Position numbers and translations under genes: made by a program. From the NCBI GenBank assembly GCA_023459875.1, contig JAEWRY010000047.1, forward strand, positions 1-52,665: a stretch of 52,665 bases of DNA, in the 5' to 3' direction. The first letter of the stretch is position 1. Each line of letters begins with the position of its first letter. This stretch comes from Bacillota bacterium. Its GTDB lineage: Bacteria; Bacillota; Clostridia; Oscillospirales; Oscillospiraceae. Below the pieces are notes generated by a model that saw only the letters and a program-made list of their open reading frames with translations, did no database searches and was not told the origin of the DNA. Shown here piece by piece: positions 1 to 8,695 of this stretch.

Positions 1-131
1 GTCCGCAAGTCAAAACGGACAGTCATCAATGTATCTGAAGCAGCAAAACAGTGCTGTTTTGCTGCCCGAAAGGGCATTTTTTGCCCTTTCGGCGAATGCG
101 ATGCGGAAATCGCATTCGTTCAGTGGATATT
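1..131 (-). repeat. Structured 131-bp intergenic repeat, copy 1
   Basis: Read on the minus strand this stretch matches 34958-35088 over 131 bases without gaps, with about 111 identities by hand count. It folds into three successive hairpins: stems 93-102/109-118, 66-76/82-92 and 40-51/54-65. Where the copies differ inside stems, both sides usually change together (see the findings). It lies 3' of the minus-strand giant gene in the same relative orientation that copy 2 has to its upstream operon. The element runs off the window edge, so its full extent is unknown. Confidence 0.85.
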
Positions 132-155
132 ATTTATCTGTTACAAGGGAGATAA

Positions 156-308
156 ACCAATGAATTTTCAGTTTTTTTACCCTCAGTGTGGAGAGTTTCG
201 GTACATTTCATTGGTATTGAAGGAGAAAACCGTACGATCGGCAAAATCAAAGCTATGCTTGCGGATGGTAAGGACAGCTTAGAACTCTTGGCGGAAGCAA
301 TTGCATGA
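156..308 (+). pseudogene. Possible gene remnant, no start codon
   Basis: A short frame stays open from 156 to a TGA at 306-308. Its second half (FIGIEGENRTIGKIKAMLAD, then GKDSLELLAEAIA) has protein-like composition, but no start codon with a ribosome binding site lies in this frame. A different frame has an ATG at 160 behind a good AAGGGAG, encoding only about 40 residues. I do not recognise the family. It could be the 3' tail of a truncated gene or chance. Confidence 0.25.
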
Positions 309-331
309 TGCGATAACATATTGTGCTGTAT

Positions 332-367
332 AAAACCAAGGCCACGCTTTTACGTGGCCTTGGTTTT
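332..367 (-). terminator. Terminator after the surface-protein operon
   Basis: A perfect 15-bp stem (AAAACCAAGGCCACG, 332-346, with 353-367) and a 6-base loop, flanked by A/T runs on both sides, so it can work in either direction. It lies 20 bp beyond the stop of the minus-strand gene ending at 388 and probably ends the whole 20-kb operon. Confidence 0.85.
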
Positions 368-387
368 TCTTATAGAACTGTCGGCGT

Positions 388-3300
388 TTACCGGTTATTC
401 AGAATGTCGTTTTGGACGTCGATGACCAGCACAATTACGCTGCCGCCGGTGTCAACGATAAAAAAGCAGTTGGCGATGTAATTTCCGGCTGGGGTCCCTT
501 CTGCAAGCTGAATCTCCCCGCCGCCAACGCCCTTGGCGTTGGCGCGGTCGATTACCATCACAACGGTGCCGGCGGTGATGCTGCAGGGGCCGGTAACGCT
601 GCCGGGACTGACGACAGCTTCGGCGGCGGTGTCGCTGTCGATATCTTCTTCGGCGGAGCCGCAGGCAAACTGGATTGTACCGTCGGAGTAAGCGGTGACC
701 CCGCCGACGTTGCCCGGTGCAAGCGCCGCGACGCCGGTGACATGGATGTCGGAGTCGTCGTAGGCGAAGGCGATGATGGTGTTCTTGGCAATGTGGGTCA
801 CAAAGGCAGCGTCAAGAGCCGAAGCGGTTTCGGTAGTATTGGCTGTGACACAACTACTGCCGTCCCAGAAGGTGACGCAGTAAACCAGCTTGCCGTCGTC
901 GTTTTCAACCACTGCCGGAGCGGTGGTGACATAGGCGTACAGGCTCTTACCCGCGGCGGAGGTATCGCTTTTATTAGCTAAGGTATCAATACCAACCTGC
1001 GTGGTCACGCTGCCGTTTGTGTTTGTGATGATCATCGCCACATCGGTACAGTCAGTGCCGGACGCGAGGTAAATTTTCCCGGCTGTGGGCGTCGCATCTG
1101 CGTATCCCGTACCCGTGTCGATCTCATAGGTGATATTGCCGTCGATCGGAACGTCGATCAGGCAGTCGCCGGATCCCTCGGCGTTATAGATAACGGGATC
1201 GATGACCGTCACGCCGTCGAAGCTGACCATAAAGCGGGCGTTTTCGGAGTTCGCGATGTTGACCTCGGAGCCTGCCTTCGGAATCAGCACGGTATCCGAC
1301 GCGTAAAAGCCGTTTTCCGCGTTTTCAAAGAGCAAGAATTTCGCAAAGCCGCTTTCGGTTCCCTCGGCGTCTTGCGTTACGTCGCCCGTGGCGTCAATTT
1401 TGGCCGTGCTGCCCGTGGCGAACAGAACGGGCAGCTCCACGCCGGGCTCTACCTCCTGCCAGCAGGTAACAACCGTGACATAGTAGTTATCATCCCCCGC
1501 GACATACTCTTTCCCCGTAACCGCGACGCCGTTTATGAGGATGGAAGCTGTCTCCTGTCTGTTGATGACGGCAGCGCTCACCTTGTCAGAGGTTACCTTG
1601 ATCCCCGCCGGAAGGTAGAACAAAACCACCGAGTCGCAGTCGATGCCCAGGCGCGCCGAGTCGAAAGCGCCGCCCTCGGTCTTCTCCGTCACCGTCACGG
1701 TACTCGCTCCGGGGTTTGTGAACGTCGTGCCGTAGAAATAGACATTGGTGTTGCCGTCGTCGTCCCTTACGGTAAGGTCGCCGGAAAGCGTGCAGCCGAC
1801 CAGCAGGACGGTATCGGAGGCTCCGCAGTTCACAGTGAGGTCGCCGCCGAAGGCGCAGTTTGAGAACAGAAACACGCCGTCCTCGCCGCCGGTGCAGTCG
1901 ACGGTGACGTCCTCTTCATAGTTTTTATTACAGCTGGCCCGGGTGTTGTTCAGTCCGTAAGAATAAACCGCCTCGTCGGGCACGTCCACCCGTCCCACCG
2001 CTTGGGCGAAGCTTTCCAGGAGAGAATCGTAGATCGTATCCCCGCCCTCGCCGGAGTTGCACAGCAAATTTTTGCCGTTTGTGTCGACGGTCCAGCCCTC
2101 CACGCCGTAAAGCGCAATTGAATTTTCAGGTTTGGATAGAGAAATCTCCAGCCGGCGGGCAAGAGCGTCCAGCATCTCCATGGCCCCGGAATAGGGGAGC
2201 TTTACCCAGCCGTTGAGGTTCCCGGCGTTGGAGCCGATAACGTCGTTTTCGATGAGGAAGTTGATGGCCGTGATGCCGGCGGCGGCGTCGGCGTTTTCGA
2301 AGTAGTCCTTCGCGTAGCATTCCTTGTAGGCGTCTAACGCAGCACTGTTTGTGAGGCCGTAATCCGCGCTGTACCGGTTATACAGGTCGATGGCGAAGTT
2401 CTGGAAGTCGGCGTAAGTGTATACCCTGCCCTCGCCGGTGGTAAGAATCTTGCTCTCCCAGTCGCCGCAGCCCAGCCAGCCATAAACCTGCACGGAGCCC
2501 GCGACCCTCAGGGTCCCGTTTACAACCAGACCGTCCGTCACTTCCAGCGTCACGCTGTCCGCGATGGTGAGCATCGCGCCTTCTTTGATCACGACTTCCT
2601 TGCTAAAGGTATAGGTGATGGGCTGCCCGCCAATGGGACTCAGGGTGATGTCCCCCACAATATTGATCTTCTTGATATCGCTGTTTTCCAGTGCGCTGGA
2701 GAGTGCGCTCTCGGACGAAACGTCGATCTCGCCGTTTCCGCCTCCGCTCAGATCCCACACCACGTTGAAGGTTGTACCTGTGACGGAGTTGGTTACGGAC
2801 AGCTTGACTTTATAGGGTTCGGCAAAGGAAGCTGTGGGAACAAGCCGGTAATTGGAACTGTCGGTGCCGGTATCGACAGAGTAATCGGTGATTTCAGCCC
2901 ATCCGCTGCCCTGATATTCATACAGCTTGAGCGTATAGCCGGTGAAGGTCGTGCCGGAGGAATATGCCTCGGTGATGAGATCCCCGACGCAGACCTTGCT
3001 ATCCCCGGTGAGGGCGATGCCCCCGATGCCATCGATCGTGACATGGGCTTCCGAGCCCAGGCTGTAATAGGACACCACGGAGCTGTCAACCGCGCCCGAT
3101 GTATTGCCAATGCCAATCCCGATGTGGCGGCCGGAATCGCCGCCATAATTGATTACGGAGATGTTTTCATCGCCTACGGTATGACTCTGACCTAAATTGC
3201 TGCCCATATCGATCCATTTGCCGGTCAGAATCAGGTAATTGCCGGTAAATGCCGCCGCGGTAATGTCGGTTGTCCCGATAAGCTCGATATGTAGCACGTC

Positions 3301-6300
3301 ATCGCCTGAGCCGCCCGTTATGGTACCGGTTACCTTCAGGGAATTTTCGCTCCAGCTGCGCAGGCTGAGCCAGGGGCCGCAGTCCGGCGTCCAGCCTTCC
3401 GCGATATTCAGCGTGACGAGATAGGGGCAGTCCCCTGCAGCGTTGAACGCGCCGAATTTCGTCGTGCAGGAAGCCGGAACGGTAACGAGAGCGGTTCCGC
3501 CGCTGAAACCCAGGGTAGGCGCGTCGGGGTTGTTTTCATAATCATCCCACCAGAGTCCGGCGGCAAAGAACGCATTGTCGTACGCAGTCCCTTCTCCGTC
3601 GTAATTGCTGAAATCGAGGGCGGAAATTACAGCGCCATTGATTGAGAAGCTGCCCTTGCTTACGCCGCAGTCCGCGTAAAACTTGACGTTTTCCGCATTG
3701 ATCCGGGTTTCGTCGGGGATGTTAGACAGGTTTACGTTATTGGTGTTGGGGGTATTCGCGGTCACTGTTGAAAGATTAAGCGCAAAACCCGACGCGGCCC
3801 CGGTAAAAACACAGCTGTCAAACCGGATGTTGGCGCCGCAGTCCGTTGAGATATTGAGCGCCTGGTCGCTGTTCCCGGCAGCGGTATCTCTGAATTCGCA
3901 TTGAATGAACTCCGCGTCGCTCCATTTGCTGCTGCCCATTGTCGTAACCACGGGGCCTGCAAAGGTCGCGCCCTGGATCACGGGACTGTTGCCCATGTAG
4001 ACGCCGCCGCCACAGGCTGCCTCAAACGCCTCCAGGAGGACCGACAGCTCGGTATTGCCATTCTGGTCATAGATGGTCTTACCGATCGTGCCGCCGCCGT
4101 CGAACCAGACGGCAAGCTCCTTTCCGCCCGCGCCGTCATCCTTGAAGTAAGGGGCGCTGCCGCTGCCCAGTGCCAGCGCCGAGGTCAGCTCCAGCAGATC
4201 CGCCTCAAATTGATTGCCATAGGAGATGCCCGACGCATAGTCCACCCGCGCAAGCTCGTTATCCGTAAAGTAATCCCTGAAGGTCACATTCAGTTTATCG
4301 GCAATGGAGGATAACGCCGTCACTACCTCGTACATGGTGACCGGGTTCTGAGACACGTCCGCCATCAGGTCGTTTTTGGTCACAAAGGCTTCGGCGTTGT
4401 CCGCGCCGGTGAAGTGGACCGTATCCGAGCCGTATCTGGCATACAAAGCAGCGGCGAGCTCGGCTTGGCTAGCCGGCTCGAAGGGCCGCTCCATAGAGGT
4501 CCAGCATACCTTGACACCGCCGTGCGTGACCTCCAATTCCAGATCGTTGGTGTCACCAACGCCGTATACATAGGTCCTGCCGATTTCTGCATTGTACTCA
4601 ACACGAACGCCTTCAGGAACAGCTCTGTGCTCGCCGTTTTCGTCCCAGGTGCGCCGGTATAACTCAATGAGATAGTCTTTCGTTAGATCCCCCTCGCCCA
4701 CGTCCACCGCCGCGCGGCCGTAATCACCCACCAACTTGGGGTGGAGGAAGGTCCCGCCGGAGGCGAATCGGACGGCGCTGTCGGCACCCGCGGTGAAAAC
4801 GGCACGGTGCGCCGTGAGTCCGGAGAGGTCGACGGTTCCCTGCAGATAAACGGAAAGCTCATTTGCATCGGCCGCATCCCCGGCGGTGCCCGTGACGGCA
4901 ACGCCGTATTCGTCGCCGTACTGATCGTCGCAGATGTTAAGGTTGCCGCCGGACGGGAACGCACTATTCAGCTCCAGCGTCACATCGTTTTTAATATTGC
5001 TCCAGACGTGGAATTCACGGAAGGACACACCGCCGAATGCCACCCTTTGGGTATACTCCCCGGCGTGGAAGGATTCGGAGCTGCCGCCGTCGGAGGCGTC
5101 CAGCTGGTATTTTCCGGCGAAGCAGCCGCCGGAGCCCAAGTTGGCGGCACCGTGATAGACAGCGCCGTTCAGGGTAAAGGTGCCGCCCGGGACATAGCAC
5201 TCCACCTGCGCGCCGCAGCCCTCGGCCCGAACGGAGATGCCGTCCGTAGTGCCCCGGGGCTGGAGGAAGACCACGTTTTCGCCGTTCGTCACATTAAAAA
5301 CCGGTTTGCCGGTAATGGAGTTGCGCTCCGGCTCCACTAAGATATCGCAGGCCTTTTCTTCGTTTGCGTATTGTAGCGAACAGCCAGCAAGATTGACCCA
5401 GAATTTTTCTCCGCTGTTCACCACCACGATGCCCTTGGTAAATTCGCACCCTGCAAAGCTGATGCTGTTTGTCCCATAGGCCGAGCCGGCGTCCCATATG
5501 ATGGTAACCGTTTGCAGGAAGGTTTTGTAGCCGATGTACTGCTCGCCGGAGGTTTCGTTTACCGTGAAGGTGACGGCGTCCCCGACCGTGGCGTTACCCA
5601 GCTCGCGCATGAAGAGACTCAGGAGAGTATCAAGCTCGCTGCCGGAGCCGTAATCGTAGGTACAAACCAAGTCGCTGCCGGTCTTGCCCGCAAGACGGAC
5701 GCTCTCCGGCAGGTCGGTTCCATTCTTTTTCACCGCGTCCCAGAGCTGCTCAAGTATCCGGGTTATTTCCCCGTAGGAGAGCTGCCTGTACGGTTCCAGA
5801 TAGGTGTTGGCGTCGCCCTCGTAGCGTTTCGCCAGGAAATCCATGTCCGTCATGTTGCTGAGCACAAAGGAGACATCGCGTTGGTTTTCTCCGGTGAGAT
5901 TGCTCCAGTCGGCATAGACGCTGCTGTAGGCATCGGGGGTACCGGCCGCAAGACCATAGCCGGTGCCGGTGAGCCCCCTGAGCCGTTCGGAGAGGTCCAG
6001 CAGGTTAGCGTAGTAGTGGTAGGTGATGTTTTCCCCGCCGGATATCTGAGTGTTACCGTAATCATCAAACCGCAGTTCACCGTAAACCTCGATTTTTCCA
6101 CTCTCATTATCCAGTACCGAGCCGCCGCCAACGGCGATATGGCCCGGATTATTGTCTTCATGCTCCACGACAATGGTTCCGGCGTTTTGCAGCGTTCCGC
6201 CGCCAATGTCGAGCCACGCGCCGCTCGTCACTGTGAGCGTGGCGCCCGAATTAACCGTCAGCGTGCGGCCGGACGGAACGGTCACGCTCTTGCGGAACAC

Positions 6301-8601
6301 CGTGTCTTCCGTTATCGTCATGTTGTAATCAAGAAAGATATTGTCGCAGGACTCGTCGCGGAGCAGGGAGGCATACTCTTCGCCGCTTCCGGCCGTCCGG
6401 CTTGTAGAGACGATCTTTCCGCCTTCATAGCCGTCCACGGTATAGACGCTGTAGCCGGGAGTCATGCCGGAAACGGGCATAACCGCACCGGAACCCCAGG
6501 CGAGGGTGCCTCCAATGTGAACGGAGCCTGTTTCTTCACCGGAGGCGGAGACCTCGACGGTACCATAGTTTTTCAGCAGCTTGCCGGGGTAGAGATCAAT
6601 GGTCCCGCCCACGGAAACGGCGCCGGAAGGTTCCCCGCCGTCGTTATAGAAGTTTCCGCCCAGCTTCAGCACGCTGCCGGAGCTTATGTCAAGCGCACCC
6701 CTGTTTTCAAGCCAGCCGAAGAGCCATATGTTCTTGGAATCGCCGAGTGTCAGCGTCGCGCCGCTCATGACCCGAAGCCCGGTGTTTTCCGGGACGACCA
6801 GCTCTTTAATAATGGACATGTTGATACCGATTTCAATGTCTTTCGTAATGTACAGGGCATCGCAAGCTCCCAACATTGCGGAAGACAGGTCAGCGAACGA
6901 GGAGACCTCCACCGCGCTCGCGGGGGTGGGTGCGGTGCCTGCGCCCGACAGCAAACCGGTCTCGGTACCGTCGGTGACCAGCATAAAGCCGCCTGTGACA
7001 GTCCCGCTGTTTACAAGGGAAGAGCCTGGCAGCACGGTCATCAGGCCGTCGTTTATGGCAATGGTCCCGGTTTCTCCGTTGTTGAGGCAGCCCTTGTTTT
7101 CGTTTAATTTTCCGACCTGGAGAATGCCGTAGACCGCAACCGAGCCTTCGTTGCCGACGCTCTGATCGCCGCTGCACTGCACCTCGAAGTTGCCGCTTTT
7201 GGCAATGCTCAGGGAGGCGCCCGACGAAATGGCAAAGGTGCTGTACACCTCCATGGAGCCGTACACGTTAACCGTGCTGCCGGAGGAGAGGGTGAGAGGC
7301 GCAAAGGTCCTGAGACTCTTTCCGTACGGTACGCTGAAGCCGCCGATCGTACGGTCCTCGCCGCCCGAAAACTCGATATTCTCGCCGCCATAGCCGGTGA
7401 CAACATTCAAAGCGGCATTCAGTCCGGCATAGGCGGTTACCTGCGCCGCCCGGTAAATCCAGCCGCTGCCGTTATGGTCATTGTAGGTTAAGTCGCTGCC
7501 GATTACAGCCGGAGTGAAGGTCCCGTCGTCGCCGTATAGATCCATAGCTTGAATTTCACGCCGGTTATCAAGATTCAGCGCACCGGTTATGCTGCCGCCC
7601 TCAAGCCTGATCCTGAAATTGTTGATGACGTCGCCCGTGCCCGTGATCTCCCCGTTTTTTGCCACAAGAAGAACGTTGTCGTTTTGCAGCGTGCCCCCGG
7701 GGGCAACGGTCAAAGTATAGCCTGCGACCTCGACGCTGCCGGGGTTGTTGTAGGCACCCGTTGCCCCGTCAGTGTAGCCGCCGAAGATCTCAATTCTCCC
7801 GGTGACTTCCAGGGACCCGCCGCTACCAGCGCCCGTGACGCCGCCGCCGCTGCCCCCGTCGTAATTTGTATTGGTATCGGTGCCAGCTGGCCAGACGCAC
7901 AGCGTTCCGCCGATGTTCGCCGTTCCGCCCTTAATGACCAGCTCTGCGGCTCCGGTTCGCACCGTGTTTTCACCGTCCAAATGCGTGTAACTGCCCGCCA
8001 CGCCAACCACTGCCTCGGGGGAAACGTCCAGGGTGCCGGCCACCGTGAGCCTTGCTCCGCTGTTCAGTTTCAGCGTATAGCCCGACGGGACGGTCAAGGT
8101 GACGCCTCTGGAAATCGTCACAGTCTTGCCTATCTCGACCGTTTTCTCCACCGCCATTGTGGAAAGTTCAATATTATCGGCAATAAATAGATTGTCGCAG
8201 GAGTTGTCTTCGAGCGCGTTGGCGAGCTGCGCCATTGTCGTGACGGCGACGGCGCAGTCATTTTGCCCCATGGGAGAAAGTCCGCTTTCTTTTGCGGACA
8301 GGACGAAGGCTTTGAGAACGTCCGTACCGCCGGAGGCTTTGAAACCCATGAGCGACCAGCCGCCGCCCGCGTCGGTCACACCGTTCTTCACCGCCGTCAT
8401 TTTACCGCTTTCGTCGTAGGCGGCGGTATAAAGAGCGCCGGAGGAGCCGTCGCCGTCAATGCTGCCCTTCACGGTATAGGTTCCGTCCGATTCCAGCTTC
8501 ACCGACTCGATGCGAGGCGCGGCATCCAGCGCCCCGGCCGACAGGGAAAACAACAGGCAGCACGCGAGTATTACACTTGTGATTTTTCTGATGCTTGACA
8601 T
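388..8601 (-). CDS. Giant secreted beta-helix repeat protein
   Basis: About 2737 residues. I chose the ATG at 8601 because AAAAGGGG precedes it by 7 bases and the signal peptide (MSSIRKITSVILACCLLFSL) begins there; an in-frame ATG lies 18 bases upstream. Four related blocks, starting near residues 120, 570, 745 and 1960, pair a short 'LANALEDNSCDNLFI'-like strand with runs rich in 'GATLTV', 'SGARLTVAGTLDV' and similar, as in right-handed parallel beta-helices. Three more blocks (near 865, 1375 and 2060) place a helical segment of about 150 residues before another beta-helical stretch. I see no catalytic motif, LPXTG, SLH or dockerin, so function and anchoring are unknown. It is the last gene of the surface operon. 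Adhesin or surface-complex component is an inference. Confidence 0.85.
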   Translation of the reverse strand: MSSIRKITSVILACCLLFSLSAGALDAAPRIESVKLESDGTYTVKGSIDGDGSSGALYTAAYDESGKMTAVKNGVTDAGGGWSLMGFKASGGTDVLKAFVLSAKESGLSPMGQNDCAVAVTTMAQLANALEDNSCDNLFIADNIELSTMAVEKTVEIGKTVTISRGVTLTVPSGYTLKLNSGARLTVAGTLDVSPEAVVGVAGSYTHLDGENTVRTGAAELVIKGGTANIGGTLCVWPAGTDTNTNYDGGSGGGVTGAGSGGSLEVTGRIEIFGGYTDGATGAYNNPGSVEVAGYTLTVAPGGTLQNDNVLLVAKNGEITGTGDVINNFRIRLEGGSITGALNLDNRREIQAMDLYGDDGTFTPAVIGSDLTYNDHNGSGWIYRAAQVTAYAGLNAALNVVTGYGGENIEFSGGEDRTIGGFSVPYGKSLRTFAPLTLSSGSTVNVYGSMEVYSTFAISSGASLSIAKSGNFEVQCSGDQSVGNEGSVAVYGILQVGKLNENKGCLNNGETGTIAINDGLMTVLPGSSLVNSGTVTGGFMLVTDGTETGLLSGAGTAPTPASAVEVSSFADLSSAMLGACDALYITKDIEIGINMSIIKELVVPENTGLRVMSGATLTLGDSKNIWLFGWLENRGALDISSGSVLKLGGNFYNDGGEPSGAVSVGGTIDLYPGKLLKNYGTVEVSASGEETGSVHIGGTLAWGSGAVMPVSGMTPGYSVYTVDGYEGGKIVSTSRTAGSGEEYASLLRDESCDNIFLDYNMTITEDTVFRKSVTVPSGRTLTVNSGATLTVTSGAWLDIGGGTLQNAGTIVVEHEDNNPGHIAVGGGSVLDNESGKIEVYGELRFDDYGNTQISGGENITYHYYANLLDLSERLRGLTGTGYGLAAGTPDAYSSVYADWSNLTGENQRDVSFVLSNMTDMDFLAKRYEGDANTYLEPYRQLSYGEITRILEQLWDAVKKNGTDLPESVRLAGKTGSDLVCTYDYGSGSELDTLLSLFMRELGNATVGDAVTFTVNETSGEQYIGYKTFLQTVTIIWDAGSAYGTNSISFAGCEFTKGIVVVNSGEKFWVNLAGCSLQYANEEKACDILVEPERNSITGKPVFNVTNGENVVFLQPRGTTDGISVRAEGCGAQVECYVPGGTFTLNGAVYHGAANLGSGGCFAGKYQLDASDGGSSESFHAGEYTQRVAFGGVSFREFHVWSNIKNDVTLELNSAFPSGGNLNICDDQYGDEYGVAVTGTAGDAADANELSVYLQGTVDLSGLTAHRAVFTAGADSAVRFASGGTFLHPKLVGDYGRAAVDVGEGDLTKDYLIELYRRTWDENGEHRAVPEGVRVEYNAEIGRTYVYGVGDTNDLELEVTHGGVKVCWTSMERPFEPASQAELAAALYARYGSDTVHFTGADNAEAFVTKNDLMADVSQNPVTMYEVVTALSSIADKLNVTFRDYFTDNELARVDYASGISYGNQFEADLLELTSALALGSGSAPYFKDDGAGGKELAVWFDGGGTIGKTIYDQNGNTELSVLLEAFEAACGGGVYMGNSPVIQGATFAGPVVTTMGSSKWSDAEFIQCEFRDTAAGNSDQALNISTDCGANIRFDSCVFTGAASGFALNLSTVTANTPNTNNVNLSNIPDETRINAENVKFYADCGVSKGSFSINGAVISALDFSNYDGEGTAYDNAFFAAGLWWDDYENNPDAPTLGFSGGTALVTVPASCTTKFGAFNAAGDCPYLVTLNIAEGWTPDCGPWLSLRSWSENSLKVTGTITGGSGDDVLHIELIGTTDITAAAFTGNYLILTGKWIDMGSNLGQSHTVGDENISVINYGGDSGRHIGIGIGNTSGAVDSSVVSYYSLGSEAHVTIDGIGGIALTGDSKVCVGDLITEAYSSGTTFTGYTLKLYEYQGSGWAEITDYSVDTGTDSSNYRLVPTASFAEPYKVKLSVTNSVTGTTFNVVWDLSGGGNGEIDVSSESALSSALENSDIKKINIVGDITLSPIGGQPITYTFSKEVVIKEGAMLTIADSVTLEVTDGLVVNGTLRVAGSVQVYGWLGCGDWESKILTTGEGRVYTYADFQNFAIDLYNRYSADYGLTNSAALDAYKECYAKDYFENADAAAGITAINFLIENDVIGSNAGNLNGWVKLPYSGAMEMLDALARRLEISLSKPENSIALYGVEGWTVDTNGKNLLCNSGEGGDTIYDSLLESFAQAVGRVDVPDEAVYSYGLNNTRASCNKNYEEDVTVDCTGGEDGVFLFSNCAFGGDLTVNCGASDTVLLVGCTLSGDLTVRDDDGNTNVYFYGTTFTNPGASTVTVTEKTEGGAFDSARLGIDCDSVVLFYLPAGIKVTSDKVSAAVINRQETASILINGVAVTGKEYVAGDDNYYVTVVTCWQEVEPGVELPVLFATGSTAKIDATGDVTQDAEGTESGFAKFLLFENAENGFYASDTVLIPKAGSEVNIANSENARFMVSFDGVTVIDPVIYNAEGSGDCLIDVPIDGNITYEIDTGTGYADATPTAGKIYLASGTDCTDVAMIITNTNGSVTTQVGIDTLANKSDTSAAGKSLYAYVTTAPAVVENDDGKLVYCVTFWDGSSCVTANTTETASALDAAFVTHIAKNTIIAFAYDDSDIHVTGVAALAPGNVGGVTAYSDGTIQFACGSAEEDIDSDTAAEAVVSPGSVTGPCSITAGTVVMVIDRANAKGVGGGEIQLAEGTPAGNYIANCFFIVDTGGSVIVLVIDVQNDILNNR

Positions 8602-8695
8602 ACTATACCCCTTTTCCATCCGCAGTCATATCAAATGCGTTCAGATACTTCTTAGCCCCGCCCGATGGTATGAGCAGCGCGGGCATGCCATTACT

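Noticed and set aside
5512..7107. 531-codon open frame on the plus strand opposite the giant surface gene
   Set aside because: It mirrors the codon pattern of the minus-strand gene, has no ribosome site and encodes no recognisable domain. The same applies to other long antisense frames at 16547-17746, 40196-41179 and 46670-47857.
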